Positions 49,827 through 59,851 of a DNA stretch of 64,000 nt are shown here, one piece after another; within the stretch, counting starts at the first letter, position 1, and each line of letters opens with the position of its first letter. This stretch comes from Fibrobacter sp. UWB16. GTDB taxonomy: Bacteria; Fibrobacterota; Fibrobacteria; Fibrobacterales; Fibrobacteraceae. The notes under the pieces were generated by a model that worked only from the letters and a program-made list of their open reading frames with translations, ran no database searches and was not told where the DNA came from. The position numbers were made by a program, and so were the translations under genes. The stretch spans positions 372,001 to 436,000 of the forward strand of contig NZ_OCMS01000001.1 in the NCBI RefSeq assembly GCF_900215325.1, given 5' to 3'.

Positions 49827-51908
49827 TTACTCTTCTGCTTCGATTTTTTTCATCAAATCATCGGCGAGTTTGCCGTTGCTCTTGATGTTCTGGACAAGCC
49901 AATCGACAGATTCGTTGAGTTCGCTCTTCGGATAGCGCTTCTTGAATTCTTCAAAGACCTGGAGAGCTTCATCATCCTTGTGCAGGTTTTCGTTCAGGAT
50001 GAAGCCGCGGCTGAACATGGCCTTTTCGGCATCCGGGGAATCCGGCCACGTGCGGTAGAAAGCCCTGTATTCGCGCTGGGCCTTGTCGAATTCTTCCTTG
50101 TCGCTATAGACATGGGCAAGTTCGAACGTAGCCTTCTTTGCCACAGAGTCAATTTCCACATAGCGTTCACGGATGCCGTTCCATGCAAGGTAAGCCTTTT
50201 CAACGCTCTTAGCCTGCGTGTAAAGGGAATCAGCAGCTCTCATGGCAAGTTCTGGAGAAGATTCCTGTGGCAAAAGCGTAATGTTGTCTGCAAAGAGATC
50301 GACCTTAGCCGTACCCCAAGAAGAAACGACTTCCTTATCCCAACGGCCAGAACGGAATACCAGATAAGCAGATTCGAAGACACGCTTCTTAGCCTGTTCA
50401 TAAGTTTCCGGCAAGAAATCGTCTTCGGCGTAGTAGTACGTTCTCTTCATGAGGTTTTCCGGAATGACAAACCAGTCGCTCAGCTCCGGACGGGATTCTT
50501 CGTACTCCATGTTCGGGTGTGCCGGATTGCCCATACGCGCATAAAGAGCCTTGAGGGAATCTTCAGGAACGGCAATATTAGTAAGCACTTTTTTCCTATA
50601 AAGGCTGATAACGTAATCGACATCGCTCTGACGGCGCAAAGCCCTGTACTCCCATGAGCGGTCCAGTCCAACTTCACGAGCTTCCGAGGCAAAAGCAAGC
50701 TGAAGCGCAAGAGCCTTCACAATCTGGTCATGGGCTCTACGAGAACGGAGCATCGACGGATTATCTTCATATGTTGCAAGGACATCCTTTTCGCGGATTG
50801 CAGGTTCGCCATTCTTTGTGACGAGGACATAGGACGAATCCAATTCGTAGTTTGCGGTCGTTGCAAGTTCATGTTCGATGGCTCTACGAACTCGATCAAG
50901 CGGTTTGGGTTCCATAGGAACAGCCGAAACGCGATAGAAAACATGGAAACGATTTGTCGATTCCGAACGGATAATCGAGGATACAGAGCCATCCGTCAAG
51001 CTATCGAGTTCAAAGAACATTCTCTGAACAAAGCCGATTCCATACGGAAGTGCATGGCCGTAAGCAACCTTGCCGACAAAGCCCTTTGCCTTCTTTGTTT
51101 CCTTGTTTTCACTGTATTTGGATGCAATTTTCATGAACTTCTTGAGGTCCACTTTTTTGCCATTAAAGCGTTTGGCCAAAGCGGCAGAGTCCGAAGATTC
51201 CACATGGTACACAACATAGGAATACGGAGTCATGTACAAATCCTTATGCTTTGCATAATAGTTTTCCACCGTCGGCATTTCGATAGCGACTTCCTGGATA
51301 TTGTACTTTTTCATGAGAGCCGGACCCATTTCGCGCACAATCCGTTGGCGATAGTCCGAGACGAAACGTTCCTTGATTTCATCTGTAATCTTGACTTCAC
51401 TCGAAGAATCGGCCAAGTTTCTATGCTGATAGGCATAAGCCTTCAAGGAGTCCATGTTCGATTCAATGTACTTTGCATCAGCGATTTTATCACGAAGATT
51501 CATGTAGGAAAGAGAATCCGGGAATTGGTCACGATGCTTGTCGTAGAAGAAAGCGAGTTCGTCGTCGCTATACATCAAGCGATCCATCGCATAGAGGCGC
51601 TGGTATATAAAAGTGAGCAGGTAGTTTTCCATAGCAGCACTATGGGCAGCAAGCTGATCCTTGAACTCAGGATTCTTCTGAAGAGCAACTGTATAGAGGG
51701 CCTTGCGGCTGAAAAGGGAACCCGAAGCCTTTCTCATTGCTTCGGTATTGGGAACGATGTTCCCCACACGCATCATAAAGGCGTAGTCTTCCTTGAAAAT
51801 AGGTTCACCATTCACCCTGGCTACGAGAGTATCCTTGTCTCCGATGGAATTGCACCCTGTAAAAAAGAGGGTACAGAAAGAAAAAAACGCAAGCAAAGCC
51901 TTTTTCAT
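49827..51908 (-). CDS. Periplasmic PPIase/SurA-like lipoprotein
   Basis: A 693-aa lipoprotein. The start at 51908 gives the lipobox FFTGC (Cys about residue 19). The open frame continues 70 codons upstream through non-coding DNA. The N-terminal part resembles the SurA/PpiD chaperone core: LVARVNGEPIFKEDYAFMMR, then an extended helix. One or two rotamase-like segments (about residues 225-320: SYVVYHVESSDSAALAKRF, GKVAYGHALPYGIGFVQRMFFELDSLTDG) suggest a parvulin-like isomerase, weakly. The C-terminal part ends with TPR-like helices (FELAHVYSDKEEFDKAQREYRAFYRTWPDSPDAEKA). Likely helps outer-membrane proteins fold, consistent with tamB/tamA upstream. Confidence 0.8.
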   Translation of the reverse strand: MKKALLAFFSFCTLFFTGCNSIGDKDTLVARVNGEPIFKEDYAFMMRVGNIVPNTEAMRKASGSLFSRKALYTVALQKNPEFKDQLAAHSAAMENYLLTFIYQRLYAMDRLMYSDDELAFFYDKHRDQFPDSLSYMNLRDKIADAKYIESNMDSLKAYAYQHRNLADSSSEVKITDEIKERFVSDYRQRIVREMGPALMKKYNIQEVAIEMPTVENYYAKHKDLYMTPYSYVVYHVESSDSAALAKRFNGKKVDLKKFMKIASKYSENKETKKAKGFVGKVAYGHALPYGIGFVQRMFFELDSLTDGSVSSIIRSESTNRFHVFYRVSAVPMEPKPLDRVRRAIEHELATTANYELDSSYVLVTKNGEPAIREKDVLATYEDNPSMLRSRRAHDQIVKALALQLAFASEAREVGLDRSWEYRALRRQSDVDYVISLYRKKVLTNIAVPEDSLKALYARMGNPAHPNMEYEESRPELSDWFVIPENLMKRTYYYAEDDFLPETYEQAKKRVFESAYLVFRSGRWDKEVVSSWGTAKVDLFADNITLLPQESSPELAMRAADSLYTQAKSVEKAYLAWNGIRERYVEIDSVAKKATFELAHVYSDKEEFDKAQREYRAFYRTWPDSPDAEKAMFSRGFILNENLHKDDEALQVFEEFKKRYPKSELNESVDWLVQNIKSNGKLADDLMKKIEAEE

Positions 51909-52146
51909 ATAGTCCTCATGAATATGTGTGCGTGAATATAACAAATTTTTTTGATGAAAGACGACAAATGCGTAAGGCGAGAGACTAAAGACGAGAGACA
52001 ACAAACCCATAACTAACAGCCAGTAACAAGTTACTTTATCCCAAATAAACAATAATTTACATATCCATATTGCATATACTTTCATGCCATAAGTTCCACA
52101 TAAGCAACCATTTATCAAAAGAGAACATTATCTATATTAGGGGCAC
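51909..52146. other. Intergenic region between PPIase-like gene and tamB
   Basis: The 238 bp hold the shared divergent promoter region. A purine-rich stretch at about 51986-52000 (GAGAGACTAAAGACGAGAGAC) belongs to the GACGAGAGAC-type repeat also at 34343 and 59659. No further gene is visible. Confidence 0.5.
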
Positions 52147-55100
52147 TTGAAGAGTATTCTATCAATATTCGCTGTAAAAGCCGTTGTTATAACGACTGTC
52201 GTGGGCGCCGTCGCACTAGGCGTCTGGTATGTTCATTTTGCCATAGAAGAGCTTCTTTCAACTCCGCACACGTTTGGCAATGTCACAATCACGCCTTACG
52301 GCCATAGCCAAAACAACCTCTTGGACCATTTTTACGATTCCATCAAGGTCGAACAAGGGCAATCCACATACATGATTCGTGGTCCGCATCTTGATGTGAC
52401 GATACTCGGAGAAAACAGGGGGATTGTCCTCGACGTAGGCGAGGTCTCTGCAAACTTCGTTCCGGACACAACAACCAAGTCTTCGGGCAAGGACACCACA
52501 AAAGCGCTAGAAGCCATCGAATTTCCCGATAAGATCAGAGTGCCGTTCCCTGTAAAGTTCACGCTGAAAAAACTGGACTTCACCATGGGCGACATGGGCT
52601 GGCAAGCACAGAACATCCTCCTAAAAAACAACAGCCAAAAGAATATCACGTTCGCCGCCGATAGCATCAAGGGCAGTTTCGTCAAGGAACCCACGTCCTT
52701 GCAACTCGATGTAGACTTCTCAGAGAAAAACCTCGTCGTCAACGGCGCCATCAAGACCAAAAACGACAATATTGCACTGAACGCCTCAGCCCCCAAAAAC
52801 GACCTCACCCAGCTAAAAGCCTCGACAAACGTCAGCGTCAAAGATCCTCTCAGCTGGGTCCCCATGAAGCTTTCGAAATCCATTCCGGGAATCAGCAACC
52901 TGAACCTGAACGGCAGCGTTTCGACATCGCTCACCAAAAAGACGCTCCAGTACAATTTCACCCTTAAAACGCACATCGGAGAAGTTTGGCCATTCCTGCC
53001 TCTCGACGCAACGATCAAGGTCAACGGCTCTCCGAAGCAGACGAACATCGAGTCCGTGTTCCGCAACAACGAGGGCGGCCACATCAACCTCGACGGTGTT
53101 ATCAACGACAAGCTGGACTTCGACTTCTCTGGTGAAATTGCCTACATGAGTGCCATGTATGGCCCGCAGATGATGCCCATGGACATGGACATCCAGTCGA
53201 TTACCAAAACCGGGGATGTCATCGACGCCTCCATCGAAACCCGCGAAGGTTCCGTCATCAAGGCACACGTTAAAACCGAGGACAGCCTTAAAGTATTCTT
53301 CGCCGCAAATCTCTCGGCCATGGAACCTTGGGCTCTGGACTGGGTCAAGGGGAACGTCGAAATCGGAAAGAACCCCAAAATCATCGGCTCGTTCCAGAAC
53401 AACAAGTTGCGCGCCTACGTAAAAATCGATTCCATCATCAACGCGTATCATTTCAAGGCAGACTCGCTCCGTTTGCAGCTAGTGCTTGACCTTGGCCGAG
53501 GATTCATCGATTTCCCAAAAATCACGCTTTTCACCCCCAACGAGGAATTTGCAATTACGGGTGATGTCGACTATCACGAACCGACTCTCCACACCTCCTG
53601 GAAGCTGAAGCAAAAGAATGGCGGTTCTGCCGAAACGGTTGTTCACGTTGGCGACTCGCTCCTCGTCTGGGCTCAAGCAGACCACGCCGAAATTTCCACG
53701 ATCCCGTTCTCGGACATCGAGATCAACGACAAGCTCAAGGGAACCGTTACAGGCACAATCGATTACAATCTTGATTCTCGAGTTGGCTCCGCGGAGCTTG
53801 ACATCGACGGTAATGTGGAGCCGTTCATTCTCCACGGGCACACCAAGATCAGAGAGGCTGGCGACACCGTATTTATCGATACGGCAGTCTTTATGCACAA
53901 CAGCAACAAGGTCGCCATGGAAGCAACGTTCGTATTGCCGAACGATTCGAATCCAGACTTCAAGCCCACAGCCATGCTCCCCATCCAGGTTCTGCATTCC
54001 TGGGCATCGGCACAAGACTTCAACTTGCCGATTCTTTTGGAACCGCTTGGCGACACAACGCTTGCCTCGGGTAGCTTCAACGGTGAAATTTCTTTCGACG
54101 AAGAATCTGGCTTGCTCGGAAATATCGAATTCAAAGACCTGAGCTTTACAAATATTCCGCCAGAGCTCTTAAACCTCAAGCTATTGAATGTTTCAGCTAA
54201 GAAGAACAAAATTGAACTGCTCACCAACTTCGATATTTTGAACGGTGTCTGGACAGGCAACACCAACATTGTCGTAGATGATATTTTCGAAGACAACAGG
54301 AAAGTTGAGCTCACCTATATAAGCCCGAACAGCGGCTTCATCCAAGGCCACGGTACAATCAACAACGACCTCGACTTCCTGGGATCGATCGAACTTGGTG
54401 GAACCTGGCTTATCCCGGAAACGCGCGCCGAAATCGACAAGACCGACATGAGAATCGACGTCCAGGCGAAACTCCGCGAAGGATTGGCAGGAATTTCAGC
54501 AAAGCTGTGGTCCGATTCCACCATCGTCCGCTATGGAACACTCCCCATGGACTTCCCGCTCCGCGTGCGCGGCGACCTCAAAGACGGCTTGCTTGCCATC
54601 AACGAGATTTCGACGCAGAACGATCGTGGAGACCTGATTCTCGCCGCATTGCTTTACGACGTGAAGACGATGAGGCTTGAAGCTCTCGACATCAGCACCG
54701 ACAGCTACACTCTTGAAACGGACAACCACACCGTCACTGTCAAAAACGTCACAAGCCACTTGGAAGATTCCGAAGACCAGATGTCTCTCGTTGCAAACAT
54801 TCCTTTGGTCCAGTACAAATTTAACGATGAAACGTTCGGTACCGCAAATCTTAGAGGAAAGAGCGACATCACGCTCAATATTCCGCATACGCAGGACAGA
54901 CAGATTAAGAACAAGAGCGTCAACGGCAACTTCATTATAGATAAGTTGGTCTATAGAAAGGATCTGGACATTGAAATCACTCCAAGTTCCCTCGACAAGC
55001 TGCTATCGCTCTTTAACAATGCCATTGCAAACCTCCGCAACAAAGAAAAGACCGAAGCGAAGATTTCTGTATCAAGCCCGATTGACTTGACGTTCCACAT

Positions 55101-56121
55101 CAGCGATTCCCAAAGCGACTCCGTCGAAATCATCACGCCTTTTGCCTCATTCCCGCTCACGCTCGACATCTGGGTGCTCGGCACAACGACAAGACCCATC
55201 TTGCGCGGCGACGTGACCAACGCAGACAACGGATTCATCGGCGTCAAAGACATTTACGAATTCGAACTCAGCAGCTTCAACATTTCTTGGAACGACGTAC
55301 CTTGGCAGCAAGGCATTATCGATGTTTCAAGTACGCAGGAACTCCCCTACTGTACAGAACAAGAGGACAAGGACAAAGAGACCTGCCCGATCAACTTTGA
55401 TATTCAGGGAACCATTACAAACCCGCAACCGATGCCGAGTTCCAACTGCGGAACAGAATCAACCGCAGCTGATACGTATCGCAACATATTCCTTGGATGT
55501 ATCGCTACAGAGGATGGCGTTTCTGCCGACTGGAACAAGCTCGCCGGCAAGGCCATCGGTAAAGTTATTTCTTCTACCGCAAACAAGACATTGGGCGGCG
55601 ACTACATTGGCGATATCGACATGAAGGTGATGTTGTTCGACAACTCCGGTAACGACAAGGACTCTTCGTACGTCAAGGTTCCGATTTCCCTGGATCGCTG
55701 GGTCAAGAACTTGAGCTTGATTTTCGGTTACACACAAGACCAGAGTATCGACCCGGTTTACGAACAGGCATTGCAATTTGGCGCGACTTACACGCTCCCA
55801 GTATTCCAAGACAAAGAATACTCGCACAAGAACCACTTCTCGCCAACGTTATCATTGAACGGACTTCTGATTTCAAAGCAATACACTTCTAACTCGGGTA
55901 CAGAAACGAACAACGAAAGCCGTGTCGAAAAAAACATCGGTATCAACTACACCTACAAGTTCTGGAACCCCTGTATCTTAGGTATCGGTCACTGCGAAAC
56001 GGTCCGCCCGCCAAGAGCGATGCGCCAACCGAACGATCCGTCAATCGTCGACTCCACGACTTTTAATAAGTTTGGTCAAAAAAATTCTAGCGATACAACG
56101 TCCACGGAGAAAGCAAAATGA
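52147..56121 (+). CDS. tamB: TamB-like envelope protein (AsmA/DUF490 family)
   Basis: A 1324-aa protein of the TamB group, a lipid-bridge-like or outer-membrane-protein assembly factor spanning the periplasm. It has an N-terminal membrane anchor (VVITTVVGAVALGVWYVHF, about residues 13-31) and then a very long series of beta-strand repeats. The C-terminal part (about 900-1250: IELGGTWLIPETRAEI, then ATIYLEFELSS-like FELSSFNISWNDVPWQQGIID) is the DUF490 domain. TamB is usually encoded after TamA, but here it is upstream and overlaps it by four bases (ATGA). The start is a TTG at 52147; no ATG precedes the anchor. Confidence 0.88.
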   Translation: MKSILSIFAVKAVVITTVVGAVALGVWYVHFAIEELLSTPHTFGNVTITPYGHSQNNLLDHFYDSIKVEQGQSTYMIRGPHLDVTILGENRGIVLDVGEVSANFVPDTTTKSSGKDTTKALEAIEFPDKIRVPFPVKFTLKKLDFTMGDMGWQAQNILLKNNSQKNITFAADSIKGSFVKEPTSLQLDVDFSEKNLVVNGAIKTKNDNIALNASAPKNDLTQLKASTNVSVKDPLSWVPMKLSKSIPGISNLNLNGSVSTSLTKKTLQYNFTLKTHIGEVWPFLPLDATIKVNGSPKQTNIESVFRNNEGGHINLDGVINDKLDFDFSGEIAYMSAMYGPQMMPMDMDIQSITKTGDVIDASIETREGSVIKAHVKTEDSLKVFFAANLSAMEPWALDWVKGNVEIGKNPKIIGSFQNNKLRAYVKIDSIINAYHFKADSLRLQLVLDLGRGFIDFPKITLFTPNEEFAITGDVDYHEPTLHTSWKLKQKNGGSAETVVHVGDSLLVWAQADHAEISTIPFSDIEINDKLKGTVTGTIDYNLDSRVGSAELDIDGNVEPFILHGHTKIREAGDTVFIDTAVFMHNSNKVAMEATFVLPNDSNPDFKPTAMLPIQVLHSWASAQDFNLPILLEPLGDTTLASGSFNGEISFDEESGLLGNIEFKDLSFTNIPPELLNLKLLNVSAKKNKIELLTNFDILNGVWTGNTNIVVDDIFEDNRKVELTYISPNSGFIQGHGTINNDLDFLGSIELGGTWLIPETRAEIDKTDMRIDVQAKLREGLAGISAKLWSDSTIVRYGTLPMDFPLRVRGDLKDGLLAINEISTQNDRGDLILAALLYDVKTMRLEALDISTDSYTLETDNHTVTVKNVTSHLEDSEDQMSLVANIPLVQYKFNDETFGTANLRGKSDITLNIPHTQDRQIKNKSVNGNFIIDKLVYRKDLDIEITPSSLDKLLSLFNNAIANLRNKEKTEAKISVSSPIDLTFHISDSQSDSVEIITPFASFPLTLDIWVLGTTTRPILRGDVTNADNGFIGVKDIYEFELSSFNISWNDVPWQQGIIDVSSTQELPYCTEQEDKDKETCPINFDIQGTITNPQPMPSSNCGTESTAADTYRNIFLGCIATEDGVSADWNKLAGKAIGKVISSTANKTLGGDYIGDIDMKVMLFDNSGNDKDSSYVKVPISLDRWVKNLSLIFGYTQDQSIDPVYEQALQFGATYTLPVFQDKEYSHKNHFSPTLSLNGLLISKQYTSNSGTETNNESRVEKNIGINYTYKFWNPCILGIGHCETVRPPRAMRQPNDPSIVDSTTFNKFGQKNSSDTTSTEKAK

Positions 56122-58055
56122 TTTTATTGATTTGTGCATTATTGTTTTTTTCGTCGATTGCATTTGCGGATAACGATGATAAGAGTCCATGGTCCGTTTC
56201 CATCGAAGGCAACAAGATTTTCTCGAAGTTCCAACTAAACGAGCAGCTCGACATTCCCGATGAATTCGGGCAACTCGATACCATCAAGCAAGACTTCTTG
56301 ATGCGTCTTTCTTCGGAAAACATCAAGGCTCTTTACTTTTCCCGCGGGTATTTCAGTCTCGACTTAAAATTGGAAATCCATCGTGAACCGCTTTCGAACG
56401 GGAACATTCAGCGCAACTATGCCATTAGTGTAAGCGAAGGTGATTGCTATAGATTCAACGACGCCAAAATCATTTCGGCTGGCGACGAGCCCATCCCTAT
56501 AAATTTGGCATCGCTAAAGATTACAAAGCACAGGTATTACAAACAGGAAGATATTTCTGAAGACTTGCAAGAAATCCAGAAGGCCTACCGCAAACAAGGC
56601 AACTTGCACGTTTACATTTCTTCCGAAGAACATGTCGATACAACAGCAAAACAAATTAACGTCATCATCAATGTGAACCCAGGTCCCAAAGTCTTGATGG
56701 GTAACATCATCACAACGACCCAGCGCGTCATCAACAAGAACGAAAGAAAGCAAACTCCCGAGCAAGGGCTTACAGATACATCGTGGCTTTCTTCACTTTG
56801 GCGAATTCCTAAAAACGAAATCATTGACGGTAACCAGTATTTCAACTTCAAGAGCAAGCTCTATTCTACGCAATTGTTTACGCAGGTCAAGTTGAACGAT
56901 TCACTTCGTGAAGACGGACTTTCGGACGTTCATCTCGATGTGATTGAACGCGTGCCTGGCGAAGCTCGTTACGGATTTTTCTTCGAAGAAATCTACGGAT
57001 TTGGCGCTATGGCCTACGCCGATCACAAGAACTTCTTTGGAAAGTTCAACGAATTTTCGACAAGCGTCCAGATTGCACAGCATAAGCAAGAAATCACGCT
57101 CGGGTACGCGAACCCGCTTTTGTTCGGAACGGCGTTCACGTTCATTCCGACCGCTATCCGTTTTGTAGACCGTCTCTCATTTAACCACGAAAAAATCAAC
57201 CCGCCTGCTTACCCGGACAGTGTCGAAGAGCGTTACGAAATCATCAACCGCGGCGACTTGACTTTCGGTATCACGAATAACATCCGATTCCGTGGTACTA
57301 TAGATACGCGATACGTGAACAAAAATGAAGATAAACTTTTCAAGCTCAAAGGCGAAATCGGCTTGACGTTCGACTACACCAACGATTACTTCAACCCGAC
57401 AAAAGGTATTCGCGTTTTCCCGACAGCGGGCCTTGGCACAAACTTTAGCGGAAAGAAAGACTACGAAGACGGACACATCTACACTTATGGTGAAGCAACG
57501 GTCAACCTGTACATGCCACTTTTCTGGACGCTATACGGGGCATTAAGCGGAAGCATCGGCAGATTTTTCAACACAGCTATCGAAGATGACGCCCGCGTAT
57601 TTTACCAAGGTGGTTCCCGTTCTGTACGCGGCTACCGTTTCCGCAGCATTTACGCCAGTTACACTTCAGAATCGACAACCGAAGTCACCACGAAGAAAAA
57701 AGACGGAACGAAAGAAACTAAAGAAGTCACTCAAGAAATCATCAATACGGCACTCACGCCAATGTATTATCGCATAAACGAGGAATTGCGTTGGACATTG
57801 CCATGGAAATCTTTGAGAGCTTGGCAGATTGTTCAATTTTTCGATTGGGCAAAAGTTGTCGATTCGAAGGATGACACCTATAAAGACGCTCAGGAAGGAA
57901 GCCTTGGTCTTGGCATCCGTTACCATTGGCAATTCCTCACGTTCCGTCTGGACTACGCCATTCTTACTGGGCTTACAAGCCTGGATGAAAGCAAGAGGAA
58001 CTCCACCAAATTTAAATGGGGACGTTTCGCCTTCGACTTATCGCAGGCATTCTAA
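56118..58055 (+). CDS. tamA: TamA-like outer-membrane Omp85 protein
   Basis: A 645-aa member of the BamA/Omp85 family. The signal peptide is LLICALLFFSSIAFA-DND. POTRA-like modules span about residues 25-250 (VSIEGNKIFSKFQLNEQL, YYKQEDISEDLQEIQKAYRKQGNLHVYIS, and a third). The C-terminal barrel carries the surface lock motif GGSRSVRGYRFRSI and ends in a terminal aromatic, FDLSQAF. It overlaps tamB by 4 bases, so the two are translationally coupled and form the TAM complex. Main BamA would be elsewhere: the POTRA count here looks like three, not five. Confidence 0.9.
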   Translation: MILLICALLFFSSIAFADNDDKSPWSVSIEGNKIFSKFQLNEQLDIPDEFGQLDTIKQDFLMRLSSENIKALYFSRGYFSLDLKLEIHREPLSNGNIQRNYAISVSEGDCYRFNDAKIISAGDEPIPINLASLKITKHRYYKQEDISEDLQEIQKAYRKQGNLHVYISSEEHVDTTAKQINVIINVNPGPKVLMGNIITTTQRVINKNERKQTPEQGLTDTSWLSSLWRIPKNEIIDGNQYFNFKSKLYSTQLFTQVKLNDSLREDGLSDVHLDVIERVPGEARYGFFFEEIYGFGAMAYADHKNFFGKFNEFSTSVQIAQHKQEITLGYANPLLFGTAFTFIPTAIRFVDRLSFNHEKINPPAYPDSVEERYEIINRGDLTFGITNNIRFRGTIDTRYVNKNEDKLFKLKGEIGLTFDYTNDYFNPTKGIRVFPTAGLGTNFSGKKDYEDGHIYTYGEATVNLYMPLFWTLYGALSGSIGRFFNTAIEDDARVFYQGGSRSVRGYRFRSIYASYTSESTTEVTTKKKDGTKETKEVTQEIINTALTPMYYRINEELRWTLPWKSLRAWQIVQFFDWAKVVDSKDDTYKDAQEGSLGLGIRYHWQFLTFRLDYAILTGLTSLDESKRNSTKFKWGRFAFDLSQAF

Positions 58056-58097
58056 AGTGGCAGCGCAGCAGCTGGTAGAAGACCGCCAATTAGGAAT

Positions 58098-58925
58098 TTA
58101 CTGAATAATTGAACGATAAAGCTTTGAAAGGCTTGTGTGTTCAAGATTTACGTCGGCGGAGATTCCGGCGGCGGCAAGAGCAGCGCGGATTTGTTCTAGA
58201 GTCGTGCCAGCTGCATTTATCTTAAACGAAGTGGTATCGGCTCCGACATCGGCAACTCGCCCACTTTTCAAGACGCGACCGCCGTCGATAATAGCGTAAT
58301 CCGTTGCCCACAGGTCCATTTCAGCAAGCACATGAGAACAGACGATAGCCGTTCCGTTTTCTTCTTTGCGCCATTCGTCGAGCAGTTGCCAGACCGTATC
58401 TCTTGAAATCGGGTCGAGATTTGCAACAGGCTCGTCGAGAATCAAAAGCTTTGGGCTATGCAAAAGCGCACGGACAATCTGTACCTTTTGGCGGTTCCCA
58501 AGCGAGAGCGTTTCCAAGCGCTTATCGAGAGGCGGCAATTTCAGACGTTCAGCAAAAGACTTGCAACGCTCCAGCATGGCTCCATCTTCGCGCCAATCCT
58601 CTGCGCCAAAGCCATAAAAGCCTGTAAAATACTGGAGGTATTCCTTGATGGAAAGTTTCGGATAAACGCCCGGATTTTCGAGAAGCACACCGTACTTTTC
58701 GGCATTCAGAAATCCCGCAAAATTGCGCAAGGACTCGTCAATTTTAACAGAGCCTTTAAAAGCACCCAAGCGCCCGCAAAGCAAGCGCAACAAAGTAGTC
58801 TTGCCGGCACCATTCGGACCAATCAGCGCAAAGAAGCTCCCTTGCGGGATATTGAGAGAAATATTAGACAGAGCATCTGCCGTGGATTTCGGATAACGGA
58901 ATGTTACCGAATCAAGTTCAATCAC
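58098..58925 (-). CDS. ABC-transporter ATPase without a partner
   Basis: A 275-aa exporter-type ATPase (the heme/antibiotic/Na+ efflux group by composition). Walker A GPNGAGKTTLLRLLCG, Q-loop region YGVLLENPGVYP, signature SLGNRQKVQIVRALL (LSLGNRQ variant of LSGGQ), Walker B LLILDEPVANLDP, and H-loop VCSHVLAEMD are present. The GTG at 58925 overlaps the upstream repeat-protein stop by four bases (GTGA). No permease gene is nearby, so the cargo is unknown. It is convergent with tamA. Confidence 0.88.
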   Translation of the reverse strand: MIELDSVTFRYPKSTADALSNISLNIPQGSFFALIGPNGAGKTTLLRLLCGRLGAFKGSVKIDESLRNFAGFLNAEKYGVLLENPGVYPKLSIKEYLQYFTGFYGFGAEDWREDGAMLERCKSFAERLKLPPLDKRLETLSLGNRQKVQIVRALLHSPKLLILDEPVANLDPISRDTVWQLLDEWRKEENGTAIVCSHVLAEMDLWATDYAIIDGGRVLKSGRVADVGADTTSFKINAAGTTLEQIRAALAAAGISADVNLEHTSLSKLYRSIIQ

Positions 58926-59620
58926 GCGCAAAATTCCTTGACAGCAGGAGTCGGATTCTTGATAAGCTTGAGGGCATCCTTAGAAGCCTTGACCGCTTCC
59001 ATCTGCACCTTTTCGCTAGCACGCTGCAAGTACTGGATGCAACGCCAGTCCGTGCGGACAGCGGCGAGCTGCACCGGTTCAGTACGGCGGCGGATGCTCA
59101 CGTATTCAAACGCATGGTAGTCCTGCTTGACCGCAGCCACAACGACAGCCGCCGTCGGGACTTCGATTTCCTGGATGTACTTCCAGTCGCGTTCCACAGC
59201 AGCGACGAGCACTTTTTCGCCAGCATTGTGTACAAATTTCAAAGCGTCCGCACTCTGACGAACGGCCTCGGCCCAAAGTTCATCGGAAGCGCCATCGATC
59301 TTACGGACGATGCGCCAGTCCTGCGACACAGCAACCTTGAGAAGAGCGGGATTCGTGATAAACTTGAGCAAGTTCGGTTCAGCCTTGAATGCGGCAAGGA
59401 ACTTAGCCTCGTCCATGGCATTCAGCGCCTGCTTCAAAGCTTCGCACGGACCGCACTTCACGTAAAGAATGGCCTGCTCATTTTTTTCAAATGCAGCCTT
59501 TTGCACTGTTTCAGTCGGGTTCTGGATGAGACTGATGGCATACCAGTTCAGCTTAATCGCTTCAAGCTGTTGTTCTTCTGTGGGGTTTTCAATATTCTTG
59601 ATTTCGGTCCAGGACTGCAT
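58922..59620 (-). CDS. DUF4116-like helical-repeat protein
   Basis: A 232-aa protein built of about eight repeats of 24-26 residues, each near A-x(5)-I-x(5)-P-T-x(3)-Q-x(2)-A (examples: IENPTEEQQLEAIKLN, IQNPTETVQKAAFEKN, IEVPTAAVVVAAVKQD, KNPTPAVKEFCA). This resembles DUF4116-type repeats found in many copies in some environmental bacteria. No signal peptide. Its stop codon overlaps the start of the ABC ATPase gene by four bases, so the two are coupled, but no functional link is known. Confidence 0.75.
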   Translation of the reverse strand: MQSWTEIKNIENPTEEQQLEAIKLNWYAISLIQNPTETVQKAAFEKNEQAILYVKCGPCEALKQALNAMDEAKFLAAFKAEPNLLKFITNPALLKVAVSQDWRIVRKIDGASDELWAEAVRQSADALKFVHNAGEKVLVAAVERDWKYIQEIEVPTAAVVVAAVKQDYHAFEYVSIRRRTEPVQLAAVRTDWRCIQYLQRASEKVQMEAVKASKDALKLIKNPTPAVKEFCA

Positions 59621-59851
59621 AAAACCTCGTGTTTATAATACAAAGATAGTTTTTAGACTAGAGACTAGAGACGAGAGACGAGAGATTTGTAATAAAAAAG
59701 CCCACAAGCGAGTGTCGCAGCGGCAAACTTGTTTGCCGATATGACCGAGCGTAGCAGCGGACGCCATAGGCGTCAAAAGCCCTCGGGAGCGAGAGCTATT
59801 TATCAATGGTTATTAGTTATTAGTTATTGGTTATTAGTTAATAGTCTTTGG
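59621..59851. other. Repeat-rich intergenic region
   Basis: This region holds a purine-rich tandem (GACTAGAGACTAGAGACGAG at about 59656-59688), a short perfect palindrome CGGCAAACTTGTTTGCCG near 59722-59739, and a TTATTAGTTATTGG-type tandem at about 59805-59850 running into the deacetylase 3' end. No reading frame of note. Confidence 0.55.
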
